A stretch of DNA of 60,403 nucleotides from an uncultured Bacteroides sp. (lineage in GTDB: Bacteria > Bacteroidota > Bacteroidia > Bacteroidales > Bacteroidaceae): positions 1-60,403 of the forward strand of contig CABMPP010000023.1 in NCBI GenBank assembly GCA_902388495.1. The letters run 5' to 3'. Shown piece after piece: positions 7,613-16,034 of the stretch. Each line of letters starts with the position of its first letter. Positions within the stretch are counted from its first letter, which is position 1. A model generated the notes under the pieces. The model was not told the DNA's origin. It did not search any database and saw only the letters and a program-made list of their open reading frames with translations. A program made the translations under genes and the position numbers.

Positions 7613-9625
7613 ATGGACAATAACACCAATAAAAAGCCCACTAAAGTTAACATGCCCAAGTTCAACCTGAACTGGCTGTACATGATTATAGCTATGATGC
7701 TATTGGGCCTGTACCTCACCAACGAAAACGGTACGGCAACCAAGAGTATTTCTTACGATGAATTCCAACAATATGTGCGCGACGGTTACGTAAACAAAGT
7801 AATCGGTTATGACGACAACTCTGTAGAAGCATACATCAAGCCGCAATATGTAGGAAACGTCTTCCGTCAGGATTCCAGCCGCGTAGGCAAGACTCCCCTC
7901 ATCACCACCGAAGCCCCCTCGCGCGAAAGCCTGGGTAATTTCTTGCAGAAAGAAAGAGACGAAGCGCGCTTCGACGGTTCTGTCAATTACGAAAAGAAAC
8001 GGAATTATTTCGGTGCCATCCTCTGGCAGATACTCCCCTTTGCATTCCTCATCGGTTTCTGGATATACATGTCCCGCCGTATGAGCGGTGGCGGAGGCAT
8101 GGGCGGAGGTGGAGGCATCTTCAGCGTGGGTAAGTCGAAAGCCCAGTTGTTCGAGAAAGGCTCCCCCATCAAGATTACCTTCAAAGATGTGGCCGGACTT
8201 GCCGAAGCCAAGCAAGAAGTAGAAGAAATTGTAGAGTTCCTGAGGGAACCGCAGAAATATACAGACCTGGGAGGTAAGATTCCTAAGGGTGCCCTGCTCG
8301 TAGGCCCTCCGGGAACCGGTAAAACCCTGCTTGCAAAGGCCGTGGCCGGAGAAGCGAATGTACCGTTCTTCTCTCTGGCAGGTTCCGATTTCGTGGAAAT
8401 GTTTGTCGGTGTGGGTGCATCCCGCGTCCGCGACCTCTTCCGCCAGGCTAAGGAGAAAGCACCTTGCATCGTGTTCATCGACGAGATTGATGCCGTAGGA
8501 CGTGCCCGTGCCAAGGCTGCCGCCATGGGTGGCAACGACGAGCGCGAAAACACCCTGAACCAGTTGCTGACAGAAATGGACGGCTTCGGCTCCAACAGCG
8601 GTGTCATCATCCTTGCCGCCACCAACCGCGTGGATGTACTGGACAAAGCCCTGCTGCGTGCCGGACGTTTTGACCGCCAGATACATGTAGACCTCCCGGA
8701 CCTGAACGAACGAAAAGAAGTATTCGGCGTGCACTTGCGCCCCATCAAGATAGACAATACGGTAGATGTAGACTTACTGGCACGCCAGACTCCGGGCTTC
8801 TCCGGTGCCGACATTGCCAACGTCTGCAACGAAGCTGCCCTGATAGCTGCCCGCCACGGCAAGAAATTCGTGGGCAAGCAAGACTTCCTGGATGCAGTAG
8901 ACCGCATTGTAGGTGGATTGGAGAAGAAAACCAAGATTACCACCGAAGCCGAGCGCCGCTCCATCGCCATACACGAAGCAGGCCATGCCAGCATCTCCTG
9001 GCTGTTGCAATACGCCAACCCGCTGATTAAAGTAACCATCGTGCCCCGTGGACGTGCCCTGGGTGCCGCCTGGTACCTGCCGGAAGAGCGCCAGATCACT
9101 ACCAAGGAACAGATGCTGGACGAAATGTGTGCCACTCTGGGCGGACGTGCCGCCGAAGACCTGTTCTTAGGCAGAATATCCACCGGCGCCATGAACGACC
9201 TGGAACGCGTGACGAAGCAGGCTTATGGCATGATTGCCTACTTGGGTATGAGCGAAAAGTTGCCCAACTTGTGTTACTATAACAATGACGAGTACTCTTT
9301 CAACCGTCCGTACAGCGAAAAGACTGCCGAACTGATTGACGAAGAAGTGAAGCACATGGTCAATGAGCAATACGCACGTGCCAAGGAAATACTCTCCACC
9401 CATCAGGAGGGACACAACCAGTTGGCACAGCTGCTGATTGACAAGGAAGTGATCTTTGCAGAAGATGTTGAACATATCTTCGGCAAGCGTCCGTGGGCTT
9501 CCCGTTCCGAAGAGATCATTAGCAACAAGACTTCCGCCGAGCTGAAAAAGGCAGAAGAAACGGAAGCCAAGAGAGCCGAGGAAGCAGAAAAGGAAGTGAA
9601 AGAGGAAGAACATAATGAAAAATAA
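7613..9625 (+). CDS. ftsH: ATP-dependent zinc metalloprotease FtsH
   Basis: A membrane-anchored AAA+ protease that degrades misfolded and regulatory membrane and cytosolic proteins. It has an N-terminal membrane segment (about residues 20-38), a periplasmic domain, and a second segment (about 137-155) before a Gly-rich linker. The AAA module has Walker A GPPGTGKT (from about 230), Walker B IVFIDEID, and the pore and second-region sequences. The zinc motif HEAGH is at 454-458. The 670 residues end in a Glu/Lys/Ala-rich tail. Its 3' end overlaps cdsA by 11 bp, implying translational coupling. Confidence 0.97.
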   Translation: MDNNTNKKPTKVNMPKFNLNWLYMIIAMMLLGLYLTNENGTATKSISYDEFQQYVRDGYVNKVIGYDDNSVEAYIKPQYVGNVFRQDSSRVGKTPLITTEAPSRESLGNFLQKERDEARFDGSVNYEKKRNYFGAILWQILPFAFLIGFWIYMSRRMSGGGGMGGGGGIFSVGKSKAQLFEKGSPIKITFKDVAGLAEAKQEVEEIVEFLREPQKYTDLGGKIPKGALLVGPPGTGKTLLAKAVAGEANVPFFSLAGSDFVEMFVGVGASRVRDLFRQAKEKAPCIVFIDEIDAVGRARAKAAAMGGNDERENTLNQLLTEMDGFGSNSGVIILAATNRVDVLDKALLRAGRFDRQIHVDLPDLNERKEVFGVHLRPIKIDNTVDVDLLARQTPGFSGADIANVCNEAALIAARHGKKFVGKQDFLDAVDRIVGGLEKKTKITTEAERRSIAIHEAGHASISWLLQYANPLIKVTIVPRGRALGAAWYLPEERQITTKEQMLDEMCATLGGRAAEDLFLGRISTGAMNDLERVTKQAYGMIAYLGMSEKLPNLCYYNNDEYSFNRPYSEKTAELIDEEVKHMVNEQYARAKEILSTHQEGHNQLAQLLIDKEVIFAEDVEHIFGKRPWASRSEEIISNKTSAELKKAEETEAKRAEEAEKEVKEEEHNEK

Positions 9626-10460
9626 CTTTATCCAGCGCGCCGTCACCGGCGTGCTATTCGTAGCAGTATTGGTGGGCTGTATCCTGTACGGCCCCCTTTC
9701 ATTCGGTATACTGTTTACCATTATCTGCGCACTGAGCGTACACGAATTCGCGCACTTGGTCAATCAAAACGACGAAGTGACCATCAACAGCACCATCACC
9801 GCCCTGGGAGGAGCTTATCTGTTCCTCGCCCTGATGAGTTTCTGCACACAGCAGAGCATCGGTTCGGGCGTATTCCTCCCCTACTTGCTACTGATACTCT
9901 ATCTGATGATAACAGAGCTGTATCTCAAAAGAAGAAATCCGATAGGCAACTGGGCATACTCCATGCTGAGCCAACTGTACGTAGCATTGCCTTTTGCGCT
10001 GCTCAACGTACTGGCTTTTCAGAATTCTCCCACAACAAGCAGCGTAACTTACAACCCTATACTCCCGCTCTCCATCTTCGTCTTTATCTGGCTGAGCGAT
10101 ACGGGTGCCTACTGTGTCGGTTCACTGATCGGCAAACACCGCTTGTTCGAGCGTATATCTCCCAAGAAATCCTGGGAAGGCAGCATTGGAGGCGGTATCT
10201 TCTCCATTGCATCTTCGCTTGTATTTGCACATTTCTTCCCTATTATGTCATATTGGCAATGGGCGGGACTGGCAATAGTAGTAGTTATCTTCGGCACCTG
10301 GGGAGACTTGACGGAGTCGTTGATGAAGCGCCAGTTGGGTATCAAAGACTCAGGAAATATACTGCCGGGACACGGTGGCATGCTCGACCGCTTCGACAGT
10401 GCATTGATGGCTATTCCGGCTGCGGTAGTTTATTTGTACCTGATGCTGATGTTCAGATAG
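9615..10460 (+). CDS. cdsA: Phosphatidate cytidylyltransferase CdsA
   Basis: It makes CDP-diacylglycerol from phosphatidic acid and CTP in the inner membrane, the branch point for phospholipids. The 281 residues are mostly transmembrane helices. The C-terminal family signature is intact: KHRLFERISPKKSWEGSIGG, TWGDLTESLMKRQLGIKDSG, then LPGHGGMLDRFDSALMA with the metal-binding Asp residues. It starts inside the ftsH 3' end and is followed by a strong terminator, so it closes the operon. Confidence 0.96.
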   Translation: MKNNFIQRAVTGVLFVAVLVGCILYGPLSFGILFTIICALSVHEFAHLVNQNDEVTINSTITALGGAYLFLALMSFCTQQSIGSGVFLPYLLLILYLMITELYLKRRNPIGNWAYSMLSQLYVALPFALLNVLAFQNSPTTSSVTYNPILPLSIFVFIWLSDTGAYCVGSLIGKHRLFERISPKKSWEGSIGGGIFSIASSLVFAHFFPIMSYWQWAGLAIVVVIFGTWGDLTESLMKRQLGIKDSGNILPGHGGMLDRFDSALMAIPAAVVYLYLMLMFR

Positions 10461-10482
10461 AGGAAGCCGCTACAAGATATAA

Positions 10483-10525
10483 AAAGCGCCAAGGTTGTGA
10501 TATATTTATCTCACCTTGGCGCTTT
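10483..10525. terminator. Bidirectional terminator after cdsA
   Basis: AAAGCGCCAAGGT and ACCTTGGCGCTTT form a 13-bp stem around an AT-rich loop, with A-rich and T-rich flanks on both sides. It serves cdsA on the plus strand and the NigD-like gene on the minus strand. Confidence 0.85.
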
Positions 10526-10549
10526 GCTTCACTGTAGATTCTCTCTCTC

Positions 10550-11293
10550 TTATCTCAGTTGCATATTTGACAGATCAAAATCAGTCACATTCTTCATGTT
10601 GCTTTCCGAATGCTTCAGGTCGAAGGTCACTTCCACTTCACCGTTCTTCTCCGAATTCAGTTTCAACTTAATACCTTTCGTTCCGGAAGTGATATCCAGG
10701 CTGTTCAGATTATACGACACAGCACCGTAAGCCTGACGGCCGGTCAAATCGTCGTAATCGTTGTAACGAAGTTCCAAGTGGATATAACCATCTCCGGCAT
10801 ATAAATCCTCATTATCCTGCGGACGCACCAGACTGATGCGATGCTTCGTCTTTGCAGGAAGATTCTGAACGAAGAAGATGTTCATATAACCGCCACTGAT
10901 GGTGATGTCTCCCTGATAAATCACCACCGGGTCGTTACCCAGCTCTTCTTCATTCTCGGGAGTCAGTGTTTCCACATCTTTGGTCAGTACATTTTGCAGT
11001 CTCAGCAACTTCACGGCATGGTCGTATCCTTCATAATTATCCCACAACGGATTGAACATTGTCAACACACGCTGACCGTCTACTGCATCATACCATCCCA
11101 AATCGATGTTTACCGGCCAAAGCGTTCCCCAGACATCGCTGTCCAGATAGAAGGCATTTCCGGTGACGCGTACGGTAGCCCACATCGGGGGAGTGAAGTC
11201 ACCCAATGAGTATCCGTCATTATCATCACACGATTGCAAGGCAGGCATCACTGCCAAGCATATTGCCATAAATAACCAATGTAGTTTCTTCAT
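10550..11293 (-). CDS. NigD-like lipoprotein
   Basis: A 247-residue predicted lipoprotein. The signal MKKLHWLFMAICLAVMPALQ precedes a lipobox cysteine (LQSC) and then DDNDGYSLGDF, as in NigD-family proteins of Bacteroides, where Asp-rich residues after the Cys favour surface export. The body is beta-rich and matches the two-part NigD-like N and C domain pattern. Its role is unknown; no SusC/SusD or glycan genes are nearby. I chose the start at MKKLHW; an in-frame upstream ATG at 11347 would bury the signal peptide. Confidence 0.85.
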   Translation of the reverse strand: MKKLHWLFMAICLAVMPALQSCDDNDGYSLGDFTPPMWATVRVTGNAFYLDSDVWGTLWPVNIDLGWYDAVDGQRVLTMFNPLWDNYEGYDHAVKLLRLQNVLTKDVETLTPENEEELGNDPVVIYQGDITISGGYMNIFFVQNLPAKTKHRISLVRPQDNEDLYAGDGYIHLELRYNDYDDLTGRQAYGAVSYNLNSLDITSGTKGIKLKLNSEKNGEVEVTFDLKHSESNMKNVTDFDLSNMQLR

Positions 11294-11337
11294 AATCAAA
11301 GTCCTTTTTTCATTTGTTTCTGTATAAGAAATACAAA

Positions 11338-11361
11338 AGCCGGGCATTTACTGCACCGGCT
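11338..11361 (-). terminator. Terminator of surE-lpxB
   Basis: On the minus strand AGCCGG and CCGGCT pair around a 12-nt loop, followed by TTTTGTATTT. It lies about 40 bp beyond the lpxB stop codon. Confidence 0.75.
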
Positions 11362-11399
11362 CCAGCTATTTTAACAATTTCTCAGAACTTTAGTATTTA

Positions 11400-12563
11400 C
11401 TACAGAGGCTTCCTTGCCCTCTGCGGTGAGTCATTCAGCAGCATCAGCATCTCTCGTGCCGCCCGCTTCGGCGCTCCCGCCTCGCCCAGGCGCGATGCCA
11501 TATACTCGTATCCATCCAGCATCCGCTGCCGGTACTCCTTATTATATAAGATACGTTCCAGTTCCGAGCGTATTTGCTCCACCGTCATCGTATCGGCCAC
11601 CAATTCCTTCACTACTTCACGGTCGGCAATAAGATTGACCAAGGAGATATATTTCACTTTCAGTATATGCCGCCTCAGGAAAGAAATCACCTTCCCTATC
11701 GGCGTATGATAGCACACCGCCTGCGGCACACGGAACAAAGCCGTTTCCAAGGTTGCCGTGCCCGAAGTTACCAACGCCGCATCCGCCTGCTGAAGCAGCG
11801 GGAATGTCTTGTCGAAGATAATCTTCACATCCGCATCGCCCACGTACTTCTTATAATAGTCGGGAGAAATGCCGGGAGCCCCCGCCAGCACCAGCTGGTA
11901 ATCGGGGAAAGCAGTGGCAGCCCGAAGCATATCGGGCAGATTATCTTTGATTTCCTGCTTGCGGCTACCCGCCAGTAAGGCGATAATCGGTTTGGAAGAC
12001 AGCCCGTTAGCCTGCACAAAGTCCTCAAATGTTTCGGCATTGGAAGCACGGAAGGCAGTCACCTCGTCCATCGTCGGATTTCCTACGTAGTGTATCGGAT
12101 ATTGATGTTTGCCTTCAAAGAACTCCACCTCAAAGGGAAGAATGGAGAATAATTCATCCACATCCCGCTTGATGTTCTTGATGCGGTACTCCTTCCACGC
12201 CCATATCTTGGGAGAGATATAGTAATAGACGGGAATCGACGTATGGGCATGAACAAATTTGGCTATATCCAGATTAAAACCGGGATAATCCACCAAGATC
12301 AGTACATCCGGTTGCCAGGCAACGATGTCTTCCTTGCAGCGCTTCATATTGGCAAAGATCGTGCGCAGGTGCAGCAACACGGGGATAAACCCCATGTACG
12401 CCAGCTCCTTATAATGCTTCACCATCGTGCCGCCCACAGCCGCCATCAGGTCGCCTCCAAAGAAGCGGAACTCCGCTTGCGGGTCTTCTGTCTTCAGCGC
12501 AGCCATCAGATGGGAGGCATGAAGGTCGCCGGAAGCTTCGCCGACAATCAAATAGTACTTCAT
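11400..12563 (-). CDS. lpxB: Lipid-A-disaccharide synthase LpxB
   Basis: A GT19 glycosyltransferase that joins UDP-2,3-diacylglucosamine and lipid X into the lipid A disaccharide. It begins MKYYLIVGEASGDLHASHLM, the family N-terminus, and has VDYPGFNLDIAK, YYISPKIWAW, LPFEVEFF, YVGNPTMDE and the sugar-nucleotide region TSGTATLETALFRVPQAVCY. The 387 residues are full length. It follows surE with a 14-bp gap and ends at a terminator. Confidence 0.97.
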   Translation of the reverse strand: MKYYLIVGEASGDLHASHLMAALKTEDPQAEFRFFGGDLMAAVGGTMVKHYKELAYMGFIPVLLHLRTIFANMKRCKEDIVAWQPDVLILVDYPGFNLDIAKFVHAHTSIPVYYYISPKIWAWKEYRIKNIKRDVDELFSILPFEVEFFEGKHQYPIHYVGNPTMDEVTAFRASNAETFEDFVQANGLSSKPIIALLAGSRKQEIKDNLPDMLRAATAFPDYQLVLAGAPGISPDYYKKYVGDADVKIIFDKTFPLLQQADAALVTSGTATLETALFRVPQAVCYHTPIGKVISFLRRHILKVKYISLVNLIADREVVKELVADTMTVEQIRSELERILYNKEYRQRMLDGYEYMASRLGEAGAPKRAAREMLMLLNDSPQRARKPL

Positions 12564-12577
12564 CTATTTAGTTGATG

Positions 12578-13342
12578 TTAAAACCAGGTCTTCAGTTCAT
12601 CCATCAGGCCATAAGCCGTGACATCCACAGTAGTAGGAGTAATAGCTACATAGCCGTTGTCCAGCGCCCAATGGTCGTTGTTCTCGTTATCGGCATCCTT
12701 GTTTTCATACTCACCGGTCAGCCAGTAGTAATGGGCATCTCCTCTATGGGCGAAGTTCTCCCATTCGTTGTTCCATGAGCCTTTGGTCTGTTCGCAGATT
12801 TTCACGCCTTTAAGCTCCTTGGTATCGGGGAAGTTCACATTCAGGCAGGTCAACGGAGGCAAGCCTTTCTCCAATACCTTGCGGGCTATTTCGCGGACAT
12901 AAGGGCCGGCCGGTTCGAAGTCGGCATTCGGTTCGTGGCTGCAAAGGGAGAAGCCGATGGAAGGGATGCCTTTCAGACAGCCTTCTATCACTACGCCCAT
13001 CGTTCCGGAGTAGTGCACATTGATGGAGGAGTTATCGCCGTGATTGATGCCACCCACTACGAGGTCGGGTTTACGATCCAGTACGGTATGGAAAGCCAAC
13101 TTCACGCAATCGGCCGGGGTGCCGGAACATTTATAGACGGTCAGCCCCACATCCTTACGGAGCAGTTGGTAGCGTATCGGTTCCGTCACCGTCAGCGCAC
13201 AAGCAGCGCCCGAGCGCGGAGCGTCCGGTGCCATTACCACAATCTCGCCCAGCGGACGGAGAAACTTGATTAACTCGCTAATACCTTTCGCAATGATGCC
13301 GTCATCATTGGAGATTAATATCAAAGGTCTTTGATTTTCCAT
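12578..13342 (-). CDS. surE: 5'/3'-nucleotidase SurE
   Basis: A metal-dependent phosphatase acting on nucleoside monophosphates and related substrates. The N-terminal ISNDDGI holds the metal-binding Asp pair, followed by [44 protein letters not shown] and the core VNFPD. At 254 residues it is of normal size. It is transcribed away from the DUF456 region with its own promoter and leads into lpxB. Confidence 0.96.
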   Translation of the reverse strand: MENQRPLILISNDDGIIAKGISELIKFLRPLGEIVVMAPDAPRSGAACALTVTEPIRYQLLRKDVGLTVYKCSGTPADCVKLAFHTVLDRKPDLVVGGINHGDNSSINVHYSGTMGVVIEGCLKGIPSIGFSLCSHEPNADFEPAGPYVREIARKVLEKGLPPLTCLNVNFPDTKELKGVKICEQTKGSWNNEWENFAHRGDAHYYWLTGEYENKDADNENNDHWALDNGYVAITPTTVDVTAYGLMDELKTWF

Positions 13343-13365
13343 ATTCTTCTTTAATTATGATGCTG

Positions 13366-13396
13366 CAAAAATACTCAAAAAGGAAGAAAGCACCAA
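13366..13396 (-). promoter_or_regulatory. Promoter of surE-lpxB
   Basis: On the minus strand the -7 box TATTTTTG (13366-13373) and a TTG (13394-13396) are 20 bp apart, matching the Bacteroides spacing. The start point would be near 13361, 18 nt before surE. Confidence 0.75.
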
Positions 13397-13466
13397 CTGC
13401 ACGGAGCAGAACAAATCATAAGCCGGAAGAACTTTCCCCGATTCACCTATATTTCCCGAAGGAGTC

Positions 13467-13497
13467 TTGGTGGTTTATTACAATAAGCCTACTTTTG
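13467..13497 (+). promoter_or_regulatory. Promoter upstream of the DUF456 gene
   Basis: TTGG at 13467-13470 and the -7 box TACTTTTG at 13490-13497 are correctly spaced. Transcription would begin near 13503, giving the DUF456 gene a leader of about 107 nt that contains a hairpin and an interrupted short frame. Confidence 0.7.
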
Positions 13498-13507
13498 TAG
13501 CAACAGA

Positions 13508-13608
13508 ATGAAAGACTCCAACAAGTTGTTGGAGTTTTAAAGAGCGCACTGCCCGGCATCAAACAGATAGAAGCCGAGCTTTCCGCTCTACACCTCAAAG
13601 AAGACTAA
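13508..13608 (+). pseudogene. Short frame interrupted by one missing base, upstream of DUF456
   Basis: ATG at 13508 opens MKDSNKLLEF and then meets TAA at 13538-13540. One added T in the TTTT run at 13535-13538, or a -1 slip there, would continue as LKSALPGIKQIEAELSALHL and KED to a TAA at 13606-13608, 1 bp before the DUF456 ATG. The joined 33-residue peptide is helical and protein-like. It may be a small gene with a one-base deletion, a sequencing error, or chance over a hairpin. The ATG lies only about 5 nt after the predicted transcription start, which argues against normal translation. Confidence 0.3.
13515..13538 (+). terminator. Leader hairpin with short U-run (possible attenuator)
   Basis: ACTCCAACAA and TTGTTGGAGT are perfect inverted copies separated by one G, so about 8 bp can pair around a short loop, followed by TTT. 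It lies just downstream of the predicted transcription start of the DUF456 unit, where premature termination could act. Confidence 0.4.
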
Positions 13609-13609
13609 T

Positions 13610-14083
13610 ATGGACATACTTTTAATCATTCTAGGCATCCTCTGCCTCATCGCCGGCCTGGCAGGTTGCTTCCTGCCCGTACTCCCCGGCCCGCCCGTAG
13701 CCTATGCAGGCTTGTTGCTTTTGCATTTCACGGACAAGGTGCAATACTCCACAACGCAACTGCTGGTATGGCTATTCATCGTCATCGTCATGCAGGTGCT
13801 CGATTACTTCGTCCCCATGCTGGGCAGCAAATACAGCGGAGGCAGCCGGTGGGGAACACGCGGCTGCCTCGTGGGCACTATCGTCGGACTGTTCTTCATG
13901 CCTTGGGGAATCATCCTCGGCCCTTTCCTCGGCGCCTTCATCGGAGAACTGCTGGGAGGCAGAAAGGCCCGCCAAGCACTGAAGTCCGGACTGGGCTCAC
14001 TGCTCGGCTTCCTGCTGGGCACGGTGCTGAAGTGCGTGGTCTGCGGATATTTCATCTATCAGTTTGTCTCAAACTTGTTCTAA
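13610..14083 (+). CDS. DUF456 domain membrane protein
   Basis: A 157-residue integral membrane protein with the DUF456 pattern: small-residue-rich helices and LAGCFLPVLPGPPVAYAGLLLLH near the start, then GTIVGLFFMPWGIILGPFLGAFIGELLGGRKARQALKSGLGSLLGFLLGT. Four or five membrane segments are likely. The glycine-zipper-like GxxxG repeats suggest helix packing. Function is unknown for the family. It stands alone after its own promoter. Confidence 0.88.
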   Translation: MDILLIILGILCLIAGLAGCFLPVLPGPPVAYAGLLLLHFTDKVQYSTTQLLVWLFIVIVMQVLDYFVPMLGSKYSGGSRWGTRGCLVGTIVGLFFMPWGIILGPFLGAFIGELLGGRKARQALKSGLGSLLGFLLGTVLKCVVCGYFIYQFVSNLF

Positions 14084-14140
14084 AAGAAGAGCCCTATTCC
14101 CCTTCCCCTACAACATTCCTCCCTTTCTTCCGTAAGAAGC

Positions 14141-14171
14141 TTGCTTATCTGCATAACCTTTACTACCTTTG
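14141..14171 (+). promoter_or_regulatory. Promoter of the HU-like gene
   Basis: TTG at 14141-14143 and the -7 box TACCTTTG at 14164-14171 have a 20-bp gap. Transcription should begin at about 14177, precisely where the palindrome array starts, leaving a leader of about 186 nt. Confidence 0.75.
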
Positions 14172-14176
14172 CTGCA

Positions 14177-14242
14177 CAAGATGCCATCTTGAACAACACA
14201 AGATGCCATCTTGAGCAGCATAAGATGCCATCTTGTGCAGTA
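14177..14242 (+). repeat. Three 15-bp palindromes with exact 22-bp period
   Basis: CAAGATGCCATCTTG is a perfect palindrome around a central C. Copies begin at 14177, 14199 and 14221 (the third starts TAAG). The 7-bp spacers are AACAACA, AGCAGCA and TGCAGTA. A 22-bp step is close to two helical turns, so the sites face the same side of the DNA. Placed at the predicted start site, they look like an operator cluster for a dimeric regulator. The RNA form could make only weak 5-bp hairpins. The rest of the gap to 14363 shows nothing else. Confidence 0.8.
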
Positions 14243-14362
14243 CATCTCACCGACATACAGCGCAAAGCAACAGGAGATTCACCTGCCAGGTACCTATGTT
14301 CCGGATGCACAGCAAGAATGAAACCGATAATAACGAATAACTCTAATAAATAAAGAAAGAAT

Positions 14363-14863
14363 ATGGGAATGATTTACCTGGTGCGCAAGAAGCTTTTCCG
14401 CACTAAAGAAGGAATGAAACAAATGTACTATGCCGTGCAACGCACCTTGCAGGTACGCGGCGGAGTAACCACAGACAAACTGGCACAACGAATGGCTGCC
14501 CGCAAAGGCATGAGCGCAGGCGAGGTGCAGAGCGTACTGACAGACCTGCCTAAATACATCGAAGAAGCCCTCAGCGAAGGCGAGTCCGTCACCATCAAGG
14601 GACTCGGCTCCTTCAACCTGGCCATCACCAGCGAAGGCTTCGAGCACCCCGACGACGTAACGCCGGGCAAGGTAGAAGTATCGCGCATCTACTTCAAGCC
14701 CGACCGCATGCTCGTTCGCAGGCTACGACAGAACATGGACTTCTTCCGCTACCCGCTGAGCAAATATTTCCCCGCCGACATGCTGCGCCCGGAAACACTG
14801 GAACGCGAACATGCATCAGAGAAAGCAGGAGATTTGTCGGTGGCAGACGGTGAACCCGGGTGA
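14363..14863 (+). CDS. HU-family (HU-HIG type) DNA-binding protein
   Basis: A 166-residue histone-like protein of the Bacteroides HU-HIG type. The HU-like core spans about residues 1-125: MGMIYLVRKKLF, a helical segment with GGVTTDKLAQRMA, and the typical LPKYIEEALSEGESVTIKGLGSFNLAI. The beta-arm region is shorter than in true HU, and a basic YFKPDRMLVRRLRQNMDFFRYP segment follows. The last 40 residues are low in structure. It probably bends or coats DNA. It may bind the palindromes in its own promoter, but nothing here proves it. Confidence 0.87.
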   Translation: MGMIYLVRKKLFRTKEGMKQMYYAVQRTLQVRGGVTTDKLAQRMAARKGMSAGEVQSVLTDLPKYIEEALSEGESVTIKGLGSFNLAITSEGFEHPDDVTPGKVEVSRIYFKPDRMLVRRLRQNMDFFRYPLSKYFPADMLRPETLEREHASEKAGDLSVADGEPG

Positions 14864-15019
14864 AACCACCCCCTTCACCCGCCATTGCCCGCAAACAGGC
14901 ACATACAGAGAACATTGAAGGCTTGAAAGCAGAAAAAGCCGAAAGCACAAATTGCGTAAAACAAATCTTAATCTTCTGCAAGCGAGACAAAAAAACTGCT
15001 TCATTTCAAGATAAATACG

Positions 15020-15027
15020 TATATTTG
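15020..15027 (+). promoter_or_regulatory. Promoter -7 box of the parA operon
   Basis: TATATTTG matches TAnnTTTG; no good -33 TTG is present. The resulting leader of about 170 nt has a bulged hairpin at 15043-15067 (AAAGAG-CACTT against AAGTGCACTCTTT). The gap 14864-15204 shows nothing else that I can support. TTATCAACC near 15118 is only a weak DnaA-box lookalike. Confidence 0.5.
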
Positions 15028-15204
15028 CCCACCAAACAGAGAAAGAGCACTTTAAGTGCACTCTTTGGAGGAAAAAACGGAGATAATCCCCTGTGAGTTA
15101 TTAACAAAACAGCCGACTTATCAACCGTTTTTGCAATCTTTCTCCGAATTTGTAGGCACAATCCGGAATTATCACTTATTTCGCTGCCAATAAATATTGA
15201 GATT

Positions 15205-15969
15205 ATGGGAAAAATAATTGCTATGGCTAACCAAAAGGGAGGTGTAGGTAAGACTACGACCACAATCAACCTTGCCGCCTCACTCGCCACGCTCGAAAAG
15301 AAAGTCCTCGTTGTAGATGCCGATCCGCAGGCCAATGCCTCTTCCGGCCTGGGCGTAGACATCAAGCAGTCGGAATGTACTATTTACGAATGCATTATCG
15401 ACCGTGCCGACGTGCGCGAAGCCCTTCACGACACGGAGATAGATACCTTGAAGGTTATCTCCTCCCACATCAACCTGGTAGGCGCCGAAATAGAAATGCT
15501 CAACCTCAAGAACCGCGAAAAGATACTGAAGGAAGTACTCGCACCGCTCCGGGAAGAGTTTGATTATATCTTGATAGACTGCTCGCCTTCACTGGGTCTG
15601 ATTACAGTCAATGCACTGACTGCCGCCGACTCTGTCATCATCCCCGTCCAAGCGGAATATTTTGCATTGGAAGGCATCAGCAAACTGCTGAACACTATCA
15701 AAATCATCAAATCAAAGCTGAACCCGGCACTCGAAATCGAAGGCTTCCTGCTGACGATGTACGATTCGCGCCTGCGCCAGGCCAACCAGATCTACGACGA
15801 AGTGAAACGCCACTTCCAGGAACTGGTGTTCAACACCGTCATCCAGCGCAACGTAAAGTTGAGCGAGGCTCCCAGCTACGGTCTGCCCACCATCCTGTAC
15901 GATGCGGACTCAACCGGAGCCAAGAACCACATGGCACTTGCCAAGGAGCTGATAAGCCGGAATGAATAA
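15205..15969 (+). CDS. parA: Chromosome-partitioning ATPase ParA/Soj
   Basis: A ParA-family ATPase acting with ParB in origin segregation. It has the deviant Walker A KGGVGKTTT (about residues 10-18), the switch I region around VVDADPQANASSGLG, LIDCSPSLGLITVNAL (Walker B), and a basic C-terminus. At 254 residues it has the chromosomal Soj length, without the N-terminal HTH of many plasmid ParA proteins. parB follows after 65 bp. Confidence 0.96.
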   Translation: MGKIIAMANQKGGVGKTTTTINLAASLATLEKKVLVVDADPQANASSGLGVDIKQSECTIYECIIDRADVREALHDTEIDTLKVISSHINLVGAEIEMLNLKNREKILKEVLAPLREEFDYILIDCSPSLGLITVNALTAADSVIIPVQAEYFALEGISKLLNTIKIIKSKLNPALEIEGFLLTMYDSRLRQANQIYDEVKRHFQELVFNTVIQRNVKLSEAPSYGLPTILYDADSTGAKNHMALAKELISRNE

Positions 15970-15995
15970 AGATAGAACAATTACACCGCATGGTT

Positions 15996-16027
15996 AAATT
16001 GTACATTGTAAATTGTCAAATTGTAAA
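15996..16027 (+). repeat. AT-rich TTGTAAA short repeats between parA and parB
   Basis: Four close copies of TTGTA/CA(A) words occur in tandem (TTGTACA, TTGTAAA, TTGTCAAA, TTGTAAA). They fill the only sizeable gap in the par operon. No hairpin with a T-run is formed, so this is not a terminator. Confidence 0.5.
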
Positions 16028-16034
16028 TGAATAG

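Noticed and set aside
10550..11293. Part of a polysaccharide utilisation locus
   Set aside because: A NigD-like lipoprotein alone is not enough; no SusC, SusD, sulfatase or glycoside hydrolase is present nearby.
11400..13342. surE-lpxB overlapping regulatory RNA
   Set aside because: The 14-bp gap contains no structure or promoter, so simple cotranscription is enough.
15040..15200. Replication origin near parA with DnaA boxes
   Set aside because: Only weak lookalikes (TTATCAACC and GTTATTAAC) are present, without a cluster of TTATCCACA boxes, an AT-rich unwinding array or dnaA/dnaN next to it.
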